Position numbers and translations under genes: made by a program
Assembly: GCA_029962745.1 (NCBI GenBank)
Contig: CM057157.1
Span: forward strand, 8,978,632-9,042,631
Source: Echinometra lucunter
Taxonomy: Eukaryota; Echinodermata; Echinoidea; Camarodonta; Echinometridae
DNA: 64,000 nucleotides
Direction: 5' to 3'
Shown here: positions 43,401-58,100 of the stretch, piece after piece
Numbering within the stretch: the first letter of the stretch is position 1
Layout of the letters: each line of letters begins with the position of its first letter
Notes under the pieces: model-generated
The model's database searches: none
What the model saw: the letters and a program-made list of their open reading frames with translations, nothing else
Told to the model about the DNA's origin: nothing

Positions 43401-46400
43401 GGAGGGTGCAGGGAGGGGGGAGTTTCCCCCCTCCCGCTCAAAGCGCGGAAGCTCCGACGTTTCTTTGAATTGTTAGTTGTCGGTAATTAAGTCTATCTTC
43501 TGCGACGTAACTAGGATTTCATTTTAGGGAGATGGTAGTGCTCCCAAGGGGGAGGGTGCAGGAAGCTCCGACGTTTTTTCGCTGTCAGTTCCCGCTCTTC
43601 TTTCGCTTTCTGCCTGTTATGGGGGGGGGGGGGGCATACGCATAGCCAAAAATTTCCCGGTAATTAAGTCTAGAATCAGTGGTGTAGCTAGGATTTCATT
43701 TTAGGAGGACGATAGTGCAAAGCGCGCTCCCTGGGCATGCTAGGGGGAGGGTGCAGGGATGGTGATTTTCCCTTCCCGCGCGAAGCGCGGAAGCTTTGAC
43801 GTTTCTTCGAATTGTTCGTTGACTGTTCCCGGCCTCTTACATTCTCTGCCTGTTATCGGGTGGGGGGGGGGGGGGGGGGCAGAGCCGAAAATTTCCCGGT
43901 ATCTAAGTCTAGAAATAGAATATGTGGAGGTGAGCCTGCACCGCAAGTTGCTTGTTGCGAAGCCCTTAGCGGGTTGGGCCCAGGGTTCTGGCTTAGGGCC
44001 CCTGATGGGGGTCTACAGGGAAAGCCACTGCGGGGGTCCAGGGAGTGGAGCACCCGGAAACTCCGGGGTTTTGGTACTAAATTTTCCCTCATTTCTTTTG
44101 TTTCCCTTTGCTTTTTTTCTTTTTCCCCCTTTCCCTCTTTTCCCTCTCTCTCTTCTTCTTTCTCCCCTTTTTCCTTTTTTCTTTCCCGTTCTCCTTCTTC
44201 CTCTCCCTTTCTCCTTCTTTCTTTCCCTTTCTCCTTCTTTCTTTCCTTTCTTCTTCTTTCTTTTCCTTTCTTCTTCTTCCTTTCCCTTTCTCCCTTCCTT
44301 TTTCTTCCTTTCCCTCCCTTTCATTTTTTCCCGGTGGTTTGGTGGATTTTCCCGCTGAAATCCTTCAGGGGGGGGGGGGGGCGGAGTGCCCCCCCTGCCC
44401 CCCGGCTGTTACGCCACTGGCTTCAAATAATTTCTGCAATATGAATAAGTTAGCAGGTACGAACTTGAAAACTCGCCCTTACACACCACACAGCAGGATG
44501 TACCTTTAGAATTAAACATCTCGATTCCCGATATTGTTGTCGTTTTGTGCATGGTCAAATGTAATGAAGGCCTCTTTCAAACACCTTTTTTTGAGCGAAT
44601 TTCACTATACTTTGTACTAGATCCAACTCCAAAATCGACGTGATACTAATCCCTAATCATGTAATGCTAATAATAGGGACTCCACGACTTGCAGAAAAGG
44701 ACGGGGTACCCTCATTTAGGAAAAAAAAAAAAAATCAGAATTGGAACCGAGGTATATAGCACCAAATCAGTTATACGCAGTATCGTTCATAAGAGCACTC
44801 GTTTTACAGTGCGTGCGTTATATATTGTGTCCTTTGTATGAATTTTCTATTACATAACAATCCAATTATAGGGCTTGAGTGCATACACTGTGATTTTTTT
44901 CGTTAGTGTGTCTACTTTGAATCCTCCAAAAGCAAAGCTATACATCTATCTCCTCGCTGTCTTGATAATGCTTTTGAATGTTCATGGTGTTATTCAGACA
45001 CCGTACACTCTAAAGAAAAAAGATTGGTCAAAATGACCAATACTTTGGTTAATAATATGTGTCCAACCAAAAATATTGGTAAAGATTGACCAGTGTGATG
45101 GTCAGTACCCGGGGGGGGGGGGGTCAGTATTACCAAATTATTGGTTAAAGTTACCAAAATTTTGGTTGATTTTGACCAATTTTATGGTCGGAAACATATT
45201 CACCAACACATTGGTTATTTTGACCAATCCTTTTTTTAGAGTGTACAGATGAATCTGATATTGAAAGAAAAACAACAACAGCCAAACCATGAAGCTATGA
45301 CGATAGTCTCACAATGTGATACCACCCTTTAATCCATTATATACGTACACCGTTGATATGCATTGAAGTAGAAATGGAAAATCGACTAGAGGGTTTTCAC
45401 ACTAATACATTATATGAACTATGACGATGCAGAAAACCAGGAGTACGTCCATGCGGCTTTTGAAAAAATAAAATCATTAAATTGTGGAAAATTCAGATGT
45501 GTTTAATTTTCGTATTTCAAGGAGAGTGGAGCTTTATTTTCAGGAAGTAATTTTACCGAGAAACAATTGATTCTTTCATGCGATCAGCATCTTCAAATGC
45601 TATGATTAATGGCTGTCGTGATAACGAGAAATGTCCAATGGATTGTTGGAGTTTGTAGTGTTTTCCTCTAAATCTAAGTTACTGGCAGACACCACGAGAA
45701 ATTCCTCCGTTGGGAGAGATTGTTATTTCTTGTTAAACGCACGGACAGTTTTCTCTCCATTTCGCTTGTCATTTCAGAACGGAAATCATATTTAAGCCAG
45801 TAACTGCATTATTGAAGGAAAATGTGTTGCAGTATAGACAAATAAAATCTTCCCGTGTTTCATCAAAATTTTAACAATTCTGCTGTCATATGATTAAATC
45901 ATATGTAAACGTTGAATGGTATGGACGCGTTGATTTGGAGAGAGTCTATAGACCACCCGAATGGTCGCAAGAGTTTGAGTTTTTTGTATTCTTACACAGT
46001 TCATTTCATGTATGAATGATTTGAAATTCCTTTTGTAGATAATGTAAACAAAATCAAACTATTTTTTTTCCAAACGCACTGGTATGGTGGCTCAATTGAT
46101 AGAGCGTCTGCCTCATGAACGGTAGGTTGTGGGTTCGATCCCCGGCCGAGTCATACCAAAGACTCACAAAAATGGGACCTTCTGCCTTCTAGCCAGGCGC
46201 TCGGCATAATAGAATGGAGAAGGGTAATAATAACATATTATGTTATGCAGGGTCCGCTGGAAGATCAGCTGATGGCTGAAGTGGCTACCCTGGGTAAATA
46301 AGATTTATTATTATTATTATTGTTATTATGGACAAGTAATTTTCTAGAACCAGTCCATGAGAGTAATGATTTAGGATATACTGTACTCTACCCGCGCAAT

Positions 46401-47757
46401 CCAGCAACATTGTCAAAATATTCAATATTTCCAATATAGATCAAGAACAACGCACTACTATAGACTCAGTTAGATCCCTAAAGGAAAGTTATTTAGTAAG
46501 TATCAGCCATGCAGAATTGATTATGATTATTACTTATTCTGAACATAGAATAATTATAATAATCAGCAATTTGCCATTAAAGGGACATTTTTTTCTTTGC
46601 TGGAATTATACAGCTTAACCTCGTTTAAGTCGCTGCAATATTTTCCTTTAAACCTAATAAAAGAAACATTTTTTTTTTCAGTCGAAGAATTAGTTAATTA
46701 TCCAGAGCGGAATCCCACTTTGCAAAAATATATCAACCAGTAACTCTGTAAGACCTACTTATTTATACCAGCTGTTGAATACTGACACATAACGATGAAA
46801 TGTTAATCATTGAAATATTATCTGTCAATTTCGAACATAAGTGTTCTCATCAAAATATCATACAGACAGTATTGCCTTTCATACATGTACATGTCCTCAC
46901 TGTGCAAAATACTTGATGTACGGACCGCATTGCAGACTGTCTTGTCAGATTATGTTTGTAAGTGTTTTTTTTTCCCCCAACGCTTTAGATTTGGCACCGT
47001 CATTGTATTTGTGCACATTCGCAATAACTATTTATTCAAACGTGGTGTTCTTTCTTCTTTCATGCAAATAAATGCGTAACCCCTCCCCCCCCCCCCCCCC
47101 CCCCCGTCTAGACGCATGTACATACAGGTGCGTAGTCACGATGGAAAGTAGCCCTGAAAAGATTGAAGGAACTTTGATTCACTAGTTTCACAAGGACGCT
47201 GTTAGAGTGAAGGAATGAGACGAAATCAAGATTGTAAAAAGACGCATTGAAAAGAAAGATTGTAAAAAAGATAGTCGGCTGGGAAAAAGGTTCCGAAGCT
47301 AGAAAACAGTGAAACGGAGTACCCAGTGAAACAGGTTGAAATCGAGTAGGTAGATATGAAGTGATAGAGAGAGGAAAACGGGAGAAAGACAGAAAAAGGG
47401 GATATAAATATGTTTAAATATGGATTATTCTGACAGTTGTGAACACTGAAAGTGATAAGTGTAGAACTGAGTTATTCGATACGTTTCTCATTCCCAGAGT
47501 ATACAATAGATATGTTTATTTTTTTCTTGAAATATAACGAGTATCTTGCTTTCAAGTGAAGGTTGTTTTAAAAATGCCCTCAAAACCCATTTGTTTAAAA
47601 TTGCTGTCCAGTAGATTTACTTTGACCCTGTTTTTTTGTTCCTTTTGTTTTATTTTGTTTTATGCCTATTTCGTGTACTTTTGCGTTCGTTTAAATTTTT
47701 CTTCTCCACTGCGTTTCGAGCACATCAGTCGTGTGGGATTGGCGTATTATTATATTA

Positions 47758-47808
<51 letters not shown>

Positions 47809-48649
47809 CATCATCATCATCATCATCATCATCATTACAATCTAAAAAATATTGCGTAAAAATGTGTCATGAGGGTAATTATGCATCCAACCAACTGTAG
47901 GTATTTCTTTGGGCATTTCTTTTTATCCAATTGGATGGAAATTTTGCCCATTCTAAAGTAATTACTGCTTATATTTTTACCCTAATTAGGCAGTATGTTT
48001 CCCGCATTGGGTAAAAATATTGCCCCGAATTGGGTGGATACATAATTACTCTCGTGCTGGTTAAATTTTTCCCCAATATTTTTAACGGTGTATAATTATT
48101 TTCCAATTCGAAGAGAATGTCTCTCAAAATTGAAGATGAGGGTATGTAAAAGAAATGAGGACTATCATGGAAAATGCACACGGTGGTAGCTGCGGATGGC
48201 AATATGAATGATGATGATGATGACGGGGGCAATGCTAAAATGACTTCTAACAAACTCTGCTGCTGCTAATGATGTTGACGATGATGAGAATGATTTTGTG
48301 ATCCGACGAAGACGACAATGAGATTGATGATTATGATGATGATGACGATGATGATGACAGTGACGACGATGATGAACCTAATAATGACGAGGAAGAATAC
48401 GATGACGATGATGCTTGTAAGTATGATTATGAGTATCATTATGGTGAGGAGATAAATAAGTTCTAATTTACTCTTTAGCTCCCCTCTCTTTCACCATGTT
48501 CAGTGAATGAATCATCACCGGTTCTCGGGTCGCTCATTTTTATAATAATAATAATAATAATAACGATCCCCTACGCCGGACTCCTAGCCAATAAGCACTG
48601 TCATCGTCCAGTCATCTTCGAAACGCAGTACTCTCCTCTGTCGCTATGA

Positions 48650-48683
<34 letters not shown>

Positions 48684-51600
48684 GGAGGTGGGGGATGATG
48701 ATGGTGGTGGTGGTGGTGATGATGAGGCTAATGGCAGTTTCGATCTTGTGTCGATTATAGTCGATGTAAGTGAAATTTTCATCAAAACCTTAATTCTCTT
48801 TCTCCCTTTATTTAAAATTCCCTCTCAGCCGTTCCAGGATCTCTCATCTTCATGACGATGGTGGTAACGAATCCCTACGCCGGTCTCCTAGCCGATAGGT
48901 ACGGTCATCGTCCCGTCATTTTCGTAGGTGGAGTTCTGTCGTCACTTGCAATCCTGGCAAGTTCTTTCGCAACGAACTTTACCATGCTCACCATCATGTA
49001 TGGTCTGATAGGAGGTCAGTACTTTGTTTTGTGGAAATCAATATTCCGACACAACAATGGGGAAAAACACTTACAAAACACAAACGTTCATTTTCCCATA
49101 ATTTTGTTTCCCAAGTAAAAGTGGTCCTTCAGGAAATCGTTGATTAACCCATTAAAGCTTCTCTACCCTAAGCCCAAAGTGGCTCAAGCGGTGACAGTAA
49201 AATGATTTCTTATTCTCATTTTGTCATTACAGTTTTGATATTTCAAATAATCTTCCTTTAGCTCGTCAACTGACAATTTGGCCTTTGATTGTATTATTGC
49301 CTTGAATGGAAATGTAATGGTCAGGCAGGGTTTAAATGGATGGAATTCTGTACTATCATCTGTCCCTGAACCAGGTCATAATGTAAAGATTATCAATAAT
49401 CTTATCTCGTCCGTCGCCTGCCCAATCAAGAGGATAACAAACAGCAGATATCAGTCCTAACACTTTCTTTTTATTGCTATTCTTTACCTCACACCGAATT
49501 TATACATATCTAGTTTGATAATGACTATTGTTCACCGCCATTATCCATTGTATTAAAGTACTTGATGACTAAGTCAATACTTTAAGTGGAATTTGAACCG
49601 AGGATCGGCATTATGATAACACTCCTCATACAAACCCAGCAGTGCCCTTTTGAACCTCTCAATGACTCTTCCTTGTTTTGCAAGAAGTCTGTTTGTCAAA
49701 CATTGTGAGTGTGAAAATGAACTTCTTAAAATGTGACAGATGAGCGAACGACCTTTCATATCGGATGCCGCCTGTTAAATGTCTGGTGGGTACATCTTTA
49801 TGCAGTCTGATTGAAACGTGATGTGATCCATAATAATAAAGTTGAAAATCCCAAATTTGTGCTAAGCGCTTCGAAACCATTTTAAAAGTAGAAAAAGCCT
49901 TTGAAAACAAACATAATATAAGTCTAATTAATTCTCAAGTTCACATTTCTATCACAATGAAAGAAGGAGGACCAGGGGTTACTAATTTGCTTTTATAGTC
50001 AAGATGGGCTAGGCCGATTTCAGCAAGAATCTTTCTACTTTGTGCAGGAATTCAGGAATTCAGAATTAACGACATTTATTTTAACTAAACCTGTTACCAA
50101 GTAATGTGTGGAATTTTTGTGACTTAATTTGGAAATATTCACAAAAATAAGAAATTTTCTATCTAATTTAGATGTAATAAACAAAAGACTACACGTATCA
50201 AGGCCGTCATGTTTCCTTGTTATTTCTTTCCAGGTATTGGGTTCGGGTTGAGCCACATGCCTGCAGTTGTGATGTTGAGCCATTACTTCGATTCCAAGAT
50301 CGGCACTGCTACGGGCTTGGCAATGTCTGGAACGGGACTAGGAACCATCTTCATGTCGGTCGTCACGCAGTATCTCGTCGACCAGTTCGGATGGCGAGGA
50401 ACCATGATGGTCTTGAGTGCGATCAACGCCAATCTGTGTGTGGCCGCAGCAGTCATGCGCCCTGTCAAGTTGGGTCTGCGACGCATGACTCCGAGGGAAG
50501 AGGCGGAACTAAAACTGAAGACCAAAGAAGAGAAAGGTATCAGCTACAAAGAACTGCCACAAGAGGATCAATCGGCAAAGGGTATGAAGGTCACAGCTAA
50601 TCCTTTACATGACCTCAAAGGGACAGACAGTGTTATTTTCAGGACTAGCACATCGGTCGACGGTGCCAGAGACTCCAACTCACTAAATCATAAATACGCC
50701 AAGATGGACGTAGCCCTCAGATACAATGGATCCACACCAAACGGCACACCTGGGACTATTGAAGTAATCAATGAAAATGCGAAGGAAGCCGAGGGTTATA
50801 GCAAAAGGGCTCCTTCGGGCTGTTGCAGGATATGGTCCTTCTGTTATGCGTTTCTGGACTCCGTGTATGGTTTCGCTCTATGGAAGAACCCTATGTACTT
50901 GTCTTTCCTGATGGGCATCAACCTGACATTCTTTGGCATGACTGTTGTCTCTGCTCATGTGGTAAGGTTGTAGCTGTCTAGAGACCTTCCAATTCTTTTT
51001 TAAAACATTGCGATCATTTTAGTCTTGCAGTCAATCAAACAGAATATCAATTTCATTATGCCCTACACTGTTAGAACAAAACTATATATTCTCTCACATT
51101 GTTACTGGTTTGACAAAGTCAAGCACCTATTCAGAACCACTTTTCCTGGGATGTACATGATATGTATTTTGGAAACGTGATTGCCTTGGAACTACAATGT
51201 ATAATTAATTGTGTTTTAGACAGCCTTGTGCATTATTTCGTATTTGCTCTTTTATTCTGAGTTGCTTCCAATCTCAGTGCATTGGGCCCTTGTACATCGT
51301 TTCTTGTAACTCTTTCTTTTCCTATTGTTACATTATTCATCGTTAACGCCATGCCCTTGCCTTTCTGTCCATGTGTTGTACAGGCAAAGCGAGCCCTAGA
51401 GTATGGTATTCATGACATACATAGTTCATTGCTGGTGGCAGTGTTGGGGCTAAGTCAAGCAGGAGGGCGTTTCTTCTCGGGTCCTCTGGTAGACCGTTGT
51501 CGTCTTAACCCCCTCCGTCTCTACCAGTCTATGGCAGCATTATGTGGCATCTCCATCATCGTTAGTATTTACCTCAAATCATTCTCAGGTACGTTTCTTC

Positions 51601-52150
51601 TCAATACAGTCCCTATGGTTATACCTTAAACGATGGCGATTATAAAAACACTATCTTCGCATTATTCTTCATTGAAGGGTATCACTACTAATGAGGTGTC
51701 GTGGCTCAGAGATAGAGCAGTTTTCTTGTAACTTAGAGTACCTAGGGTTCGAAACCAATCAAGTAGATGCCCTAGTTTTCCTTTGGCAAGGCAATAATTC
51801 CCATTACAAGTCCCAAGGACTTAAGGCCTTCATTCCCTTGCTTTCTTAGGAGTCAGATAAGACAAACAATCATTCATTATCACCCAATACACAAAGTACT
51901 TGTAGAGGGTGATTTGCTGGGGATTTATCTTGTGTTTGGGGTGACCATGAACTCTTTACATTTATATTCTATTTCGAGTCTTTCGAAACTAAATGAAGTT
52001 GTAAAAAGGCACAGGGTCCTTACAGTGACATTGACAGAAAAGTGGTGATTGGAAAACAATGTTGACGAAACAATCAAGAATAAGAGGAAAAAGAAGAAAC
52101 ATCAAAAGAAGAACAAAAAGGAGACAAAGGCATAAATGTAATAAAAGAAC

Positions 52151-52185
<35 letters not shown>

Positions 52186-55100
52186 TTACAAGAAGTCCAC
52201 ACGACTCTATGCGTGAGGAGATTAGATGTCTGATCTAGCATTGTGACGATAAAAATGGCGGCTCTGGAATGTTTGGGGCCAGAGAGCAGAGACAAATTTC
52301 ACTGAACTTTAGGCATAAAAAAACTACCAACATATATAACATTTCACTGTACAGGAAGTGGAAAGGAGGAGGAGAAGAAGAGGAAATGGAAAAGGAGGAG
52401 GAGAAGAAGGAGAATTACAAGAACAAGAAAAAAGCAACAACAAAACAAAAAAAACCACACACACACACACACACACACACAAAACAAACAAGCACGGACA
52501 TAGACAACACAAAACAAAACGAAAAACAAACAGACGAAAAAACCGGCAGCATGGCAGGATACGTGACAGAAAGGCTGGCCTAATCTCGCGACGATAAAGA
52601 AGGCAACCTTGGAATATTTTGGGCCATGGAAAAGAGTATCGATAAATGTATCAACCTACAGGGGCCGTGAAACGTTTTTTTAGTTCTGTTCCAAACAGTA
52701 TTACATACACTCAAATAAAAGAATAATCAATTGATTATAAATAAATCTGTGGACGTAGATTTTTGTAAAGGGTGGTTTTACTATTGTATGCATACAGTAG
52801 TACAGTCAGCGAAAGTATCATTCCAAACTGATATTTTCTCAGAACTAGGATTTATGGATGTAGTACCTTTTGGAACCGAACTCTTCAAATACATCATGGT
52901 TTGGGGTTCTTTTCATCTCAAGTCATATTTTGAATAGCCTACCCATATCCTCAATGGGTTTGCCATTTGACGAAAGTCTAATGACCAGTATTTTTTCTTT
53001 GTTATATCGTAGTATTTTATGTGAGGTATATTCAACATTCTACGGACGGTATATTTGATGATGCTATACTGTTGATGAAATGTTGATATGAAATCGTACC
53101 TTAATTCAGTTAAACAAGGTTATATGTGTGGTAGTGAGAGTGCGGAAGTAAAACCGTGTAATCCAAACAGAGGCTCAAAACAACTAAATCCTTATTTGAC
53201 ACACAATGAGGGAATAAGATAAATATTCAGAATCCCAACCGTTAAAAGCTGATTGTTATAGAATAGTCTCTATTTATTGAAGTCCATTTCCTGCACCTCT
53301 TTCGGGATCGGAATGACTCCATAATGACTGTTATATACAGCTATACGTCTGTATAGGTTATTCTGGTTGGCTAACTCCTTACAAACAATTTTGACCAGTT
53401 GTTTAATAGAAAAAAAAAAGGGGGGGGGGGGAGAGATGTTAGATTAGTCATTCTTGATCGGGTGAGCGTGACGACTTGAAACCGTGCCCATTTGTTGGAA
53501 TTTTTTCTCGATTATTTGCTTTGTTTGCTTTGCTTGGAATTTATTTCTGCGTTCAACATGTTCAACACAATACAACATAATCAATTATTACATAGAATTT
53601 CTTATATATACATTTTAGACACACGTATCATTTACAATTTCTTTCTGAATATAAAAAAGTATATGAAAAATATTATTCAACTGAATTTCAGAACGCAGGA
53701 GACCGTCGTCATGAGCGACCTGCTTGATGTTGACGACGGCCTCAAGGTAAAAAAAGCGACATGTAAAACTTACACATTTTTTAACAAGAGGTCATGAGGG
53801 TGCAGTGCAAGTGCAATAGAGGAGGAGGGGTCAAAATTCATCTAAGATTAAAATAGATGAATAATATAAAAATAAGTACAAGTATAGTCAGTGTGGCGGA
53901 TTTGAATACAATGATATTAGGTTGCGCTTCATAGTGGCTTTAAAGGAATAAAGTGAGGAACACATTTTTGTAGTTGCGGGTAAATTGTTCCATAAGTCAG
54001 GGCCATGGTGTCTAATTGATTTATGAGTTATTAATAACTTTGGGTTTGTTAAGTGAAAATTTCCAGAAATACGGGTAGGGTATGTGTGAATTGTACTGTT
54101 TAGATTAAATAAATTTTGAAATGAGGAGGGAAGTTGGTTGTTTTTGTATTTGAACATAAAAACTGCAACTTGCATGACATTCAAATCAGAAACCTTCAAT
54201 GTTTTGAGCTTAAAAAATAGTGGATCAGAATGAGAAAAATAAGACGATCCTGTACAGATACGAAGAGCCCGCTTTTGTAAGGTGAGAATAGGGTTGAGTT
54301 TGGTAGTTCCACAATTGGCCCAAACAATATTACAATATGTTATGTAAGGAAGTATTAGTGTATTGTATAGTAAAAACAGAGTTACTCGTGGTAACATAAA
54401 CTTTAACTTATGAATAATTCCCACGCCTCGAGAAATACATAGTGTAACATGATTTATGTGATCATTCCAAGTTAAATTCTCGTCAATAATGACACCCAGG
54501 AATTTCGAACTCTTCTTTTCTTCAATTGTATTGTTGTCAATGTTAATATTAATTGGATTATTATTCACATGGATATTGTTATGCTTGAAATGTATAAAAT
54601 GGGTTTTCTGAATATTGAGAGAAAGTTTATTGCATTTGAACCATTTCGAAACTTTTATTAATTCGGCATTCAAGATATTTTCTAGAGAGTTAAGGCTCTT
54701 ATGAGAATAAAATTATGATCAGTCACTGTCCAACATGAGAATGCATGATGCATGCACCTTACACCGTATGGACAGCAAAATGTCGTCTCCAATCGCCATC
54801 CAAAGGTACTTACGCCATTATCTAACAACTTTGACCCTATGTATTAATACTGGCAACATTCGAAAAATTCGCAAAACTCTAAAAGCTAACTTTGACCTAA
54901 TGAACCCTATCCCTCATGTGACCCATAAAGCCATCCTGTATCCTTGACTCTCGGAGCATAAAGTGGATCTCACATATGCTATTCTCGTGACGACTTATAT
55001 TGCAATTGTGGACAAATTTTATATACATTTCAATATACACAGTCCTAGGAGGACGACTAAGATGAACCAAATCTTTTATTCATCTTTTTCAAACTTACTT

Positions 55101-58100
55101 TACAAACGAAGTATAACATAACGAACAGATAATGTAATCAGTGCATAGCTGAAATAAAGTATTCACAACATACAGATTTAAAATAAATGAAAGCATAAAA
55201 GGGATTGTACAATATTATCTCTGGCTTGTTAGTGTGGAAATCCTTTGCTTAACATAGTAATAAAGCATATTTCTTCTGCATGAATCTATTAATAAAATTG
55301 TTATGCAACGGAGAACTATTACTATGCACTGATAGAGATTTCTTGTTGTTGTTATGTGTAAGTTATTAATGGTAGGCTATTGTATATGATGAAAGAGCAT
55401 TTTCTGGAAGGAAACTGGAGTCTATTTAAAATAAGAACAATGTATTTTGGAAAACAAAATGGCAAGGTCATATATACACGAGGAAAACCTGTGAACGTTG
55501 GTCTCTTTTCATTTTCCTCTTCCCCATGTTAAACCAATTAATGTCAAGGTTGAATCAACTTGTACATGAAAAATATTAGCAAAGTTTTTAACTATGTTGT
55601 TTTCAAAGTATGTTCCATGCATATTTTTTATGTAGAGTCTGTGCAAAGACTGAATCAATGACACAGTAAAGTTAAAGATTGGTATAACGTTGGGGGGGGG
55701 GGGGGAGACTAACAATAAAGTATCATGAGGTGCATGGGTACCCTAGAAGAACCTTAAAAATGTACTGATCGTCCTGATCCATGAGGTCTACGGGCACAGT
55801 ATTATTTTGCCATGTTGGAACTGGTGTCGCTTGTCCGAATTTCAGTCTTTCACTTTCAGAAGCGAAATTCTATAATTTGATACTTCATTGTATTGAAAAG
55901 CATAAATGTTATGGAACAGATAATTTCGTCAGCAAAATATACTTAGTAAAATTAAACAACACAATAGTAACTTTACACAGACTGCTTTACAACCCCTATT
56001 CGAGATAAAGATAGCTTAACGTTAGAAATTCAAATATCCTCTTTTTTTTTATATTAATTCACCCCCCCCTCCTCATACGCCCATGATATCGAACCTGCAG
56101 CACGTTTTTAAAGTTTGTTATAATTTGATTTATGCGGGTAAAAGAATCGAAGTCCCCATACTTCGCGCATAAATAATCAATCTGGCTTTGAATAGCTTAT
56201 TTGGGCTGTAGCAATATCAGCGAACGGTTTCACTCTTTTCAGTATACTTATCAAAGTTTTCCATCCAACGGCAAGCAGGCAAGTTGCGGTTTAGTGTATT
56301 GACCCCCTAGCTACCCGTCTGTTCGACCTGTACTTGTTGACACTCTAATAAGATTTTTAATACAAGATAGTCAAGGAAAGAGGCGAGATATGGTTTCTGT
56401 CATTTACATGATTTAGGTATCTCAACTTATTTCCTGCCTTTCATGTGGTTTTTGCAGAAGATATCAATCTTCATGCTACTCGAATTCAACCTTGCACTTT
56501 CTTTTTGAGATCACTTTGAACTAGGTCTTATTGCCTGTTTGTGATTGAATTCAAATGACTATAATAGGCAATAGGGATATCCTGTATTACACCAACCGGA
56601 CGTTGATGGACTGGTTCAAACAGGGTCTGGTTTGATTTACAGCCGTGCTGCAGGATTCTTGGTCGAGGGTCGTGGTGGAGCTTTAGAAACTTAGATTGAA
56701 TTCGTGTTACAAAGAAGAAGAAAGTATGCGTTTTTAATATGAAGATTTTTTTTTACATAGAGGGCATTTAAAAGCCTTTTGGCAGTATATGGGGAGGGGG
56801 GTTCAGTCAGGGGCGTCGCTAGACTTTTTTTAATGGGGGGGTGTAGAGGCCAGATTGCCGACAAATTATGCCTCCGATTGCCGACGACCAACGCCGACAA
56901 ATTCAACTGTATAAAGCCCACGAGGCATGTTCAGTTGTGTGCCTCTATTATATTTTCCTTCTAAATTATATTTGTTCACCTCACTTGCTGAATGTGTTAG
57001 CTTTCCAAAAACATTCTCTATCTAAGTATAATACGAGCGAGCGCAGCGAGCGAGGAAAAATATACACTCTCTTTCGTAGAAGTGATAGTTCATCATCAAA
57101 ACTACATGATGGGCTTAAAGATATCTAAATCATATATTTGGTCATCTCTCTCACATGATTCGTTCGCTTTCAAAGACCATCCTAAATCGTAATATTATAC
57201 GAGCGAGCACAGCGAGCAAGGAAAAAAATCTATATACTCCTTATCATATAATCCTTTTCATGGTAGAAGTGAAAGTTCTTCATCAAAATACATTATGGGC
57301 CTTTAAGGTATCTATTTTGATATTTTGGTCACCTCTCTTACCTAATTTATTTGCTTTCAAAGACCATCCTGTATCTAAATATCATACGAGCGAGCGCAGC
57401 GAGCGAGGAAAAATATATATACTCTTTTTATGGAAGGTGATAACTCTTCATCAAAGTACATGATGGACCTCGCTTGCCGAATTCGTTTGCTTTCCCAAAT
57501 CCATCTTGTATCTGAATATTGTACAAGCGAGCGTAGCGAGCGAGGAAAAATATACACTCTCTTTCGTAGAAGTGATAGTTCATCATCAAAACTACATGAT
57601 GGGCTTAAAGATATCTAAATCATATATTTGGTCATCTCTCTCACATGATTCATTCGCTTTCAAAGACCATCCTAAATCGTAATATTATACGAGCGAGCAC
57701 AGCGAGCAAGGAAAAAAAATCTATATACTCCTTATCATATAATCCTTTTCATGGTAGAAGTGAAAGTTCTTCATCAAAATACATTATGGGCCTTTAAGGT
57801 ATCTATTTTGATATTTTTGGTCACCTCTCTTACCTAATTTATTTGCTTTCAAAGACCATCCTGTATCTAAATATCATACGAGCGAGCGCAGCGAGCGAGG
57901 AAAAATATATATACTCTTTTTATGGTAGGTGATAACTCTTCATCAAAGTACATGATGGGCCTCGCTTGCCGAATTCGTTTGCTTTCCCAAATCCATCTTG
58001 TATCTGAATATTGTACAAGCGAGCGTAGCGAGCGAGGAAAAATACTCCTTTTCATGGTAGAAGTGAAAGTTCTTCATCAAAATACACGATGGGCCTTTAA

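Noticed and set aside
43759..44444. Open frames of 199 and 210 codons
   Set aside because: They cross G-runs and a CT-rich tract within a hAT-like element; composition is pure low complexity with no family resemblance.
46081..46156. Possible tRNA gene
   Set aside because: A and B boxes are present but the anticodon arm is distorted and a non-tRNA body with a simple-repeat tail follows; called a SINE.
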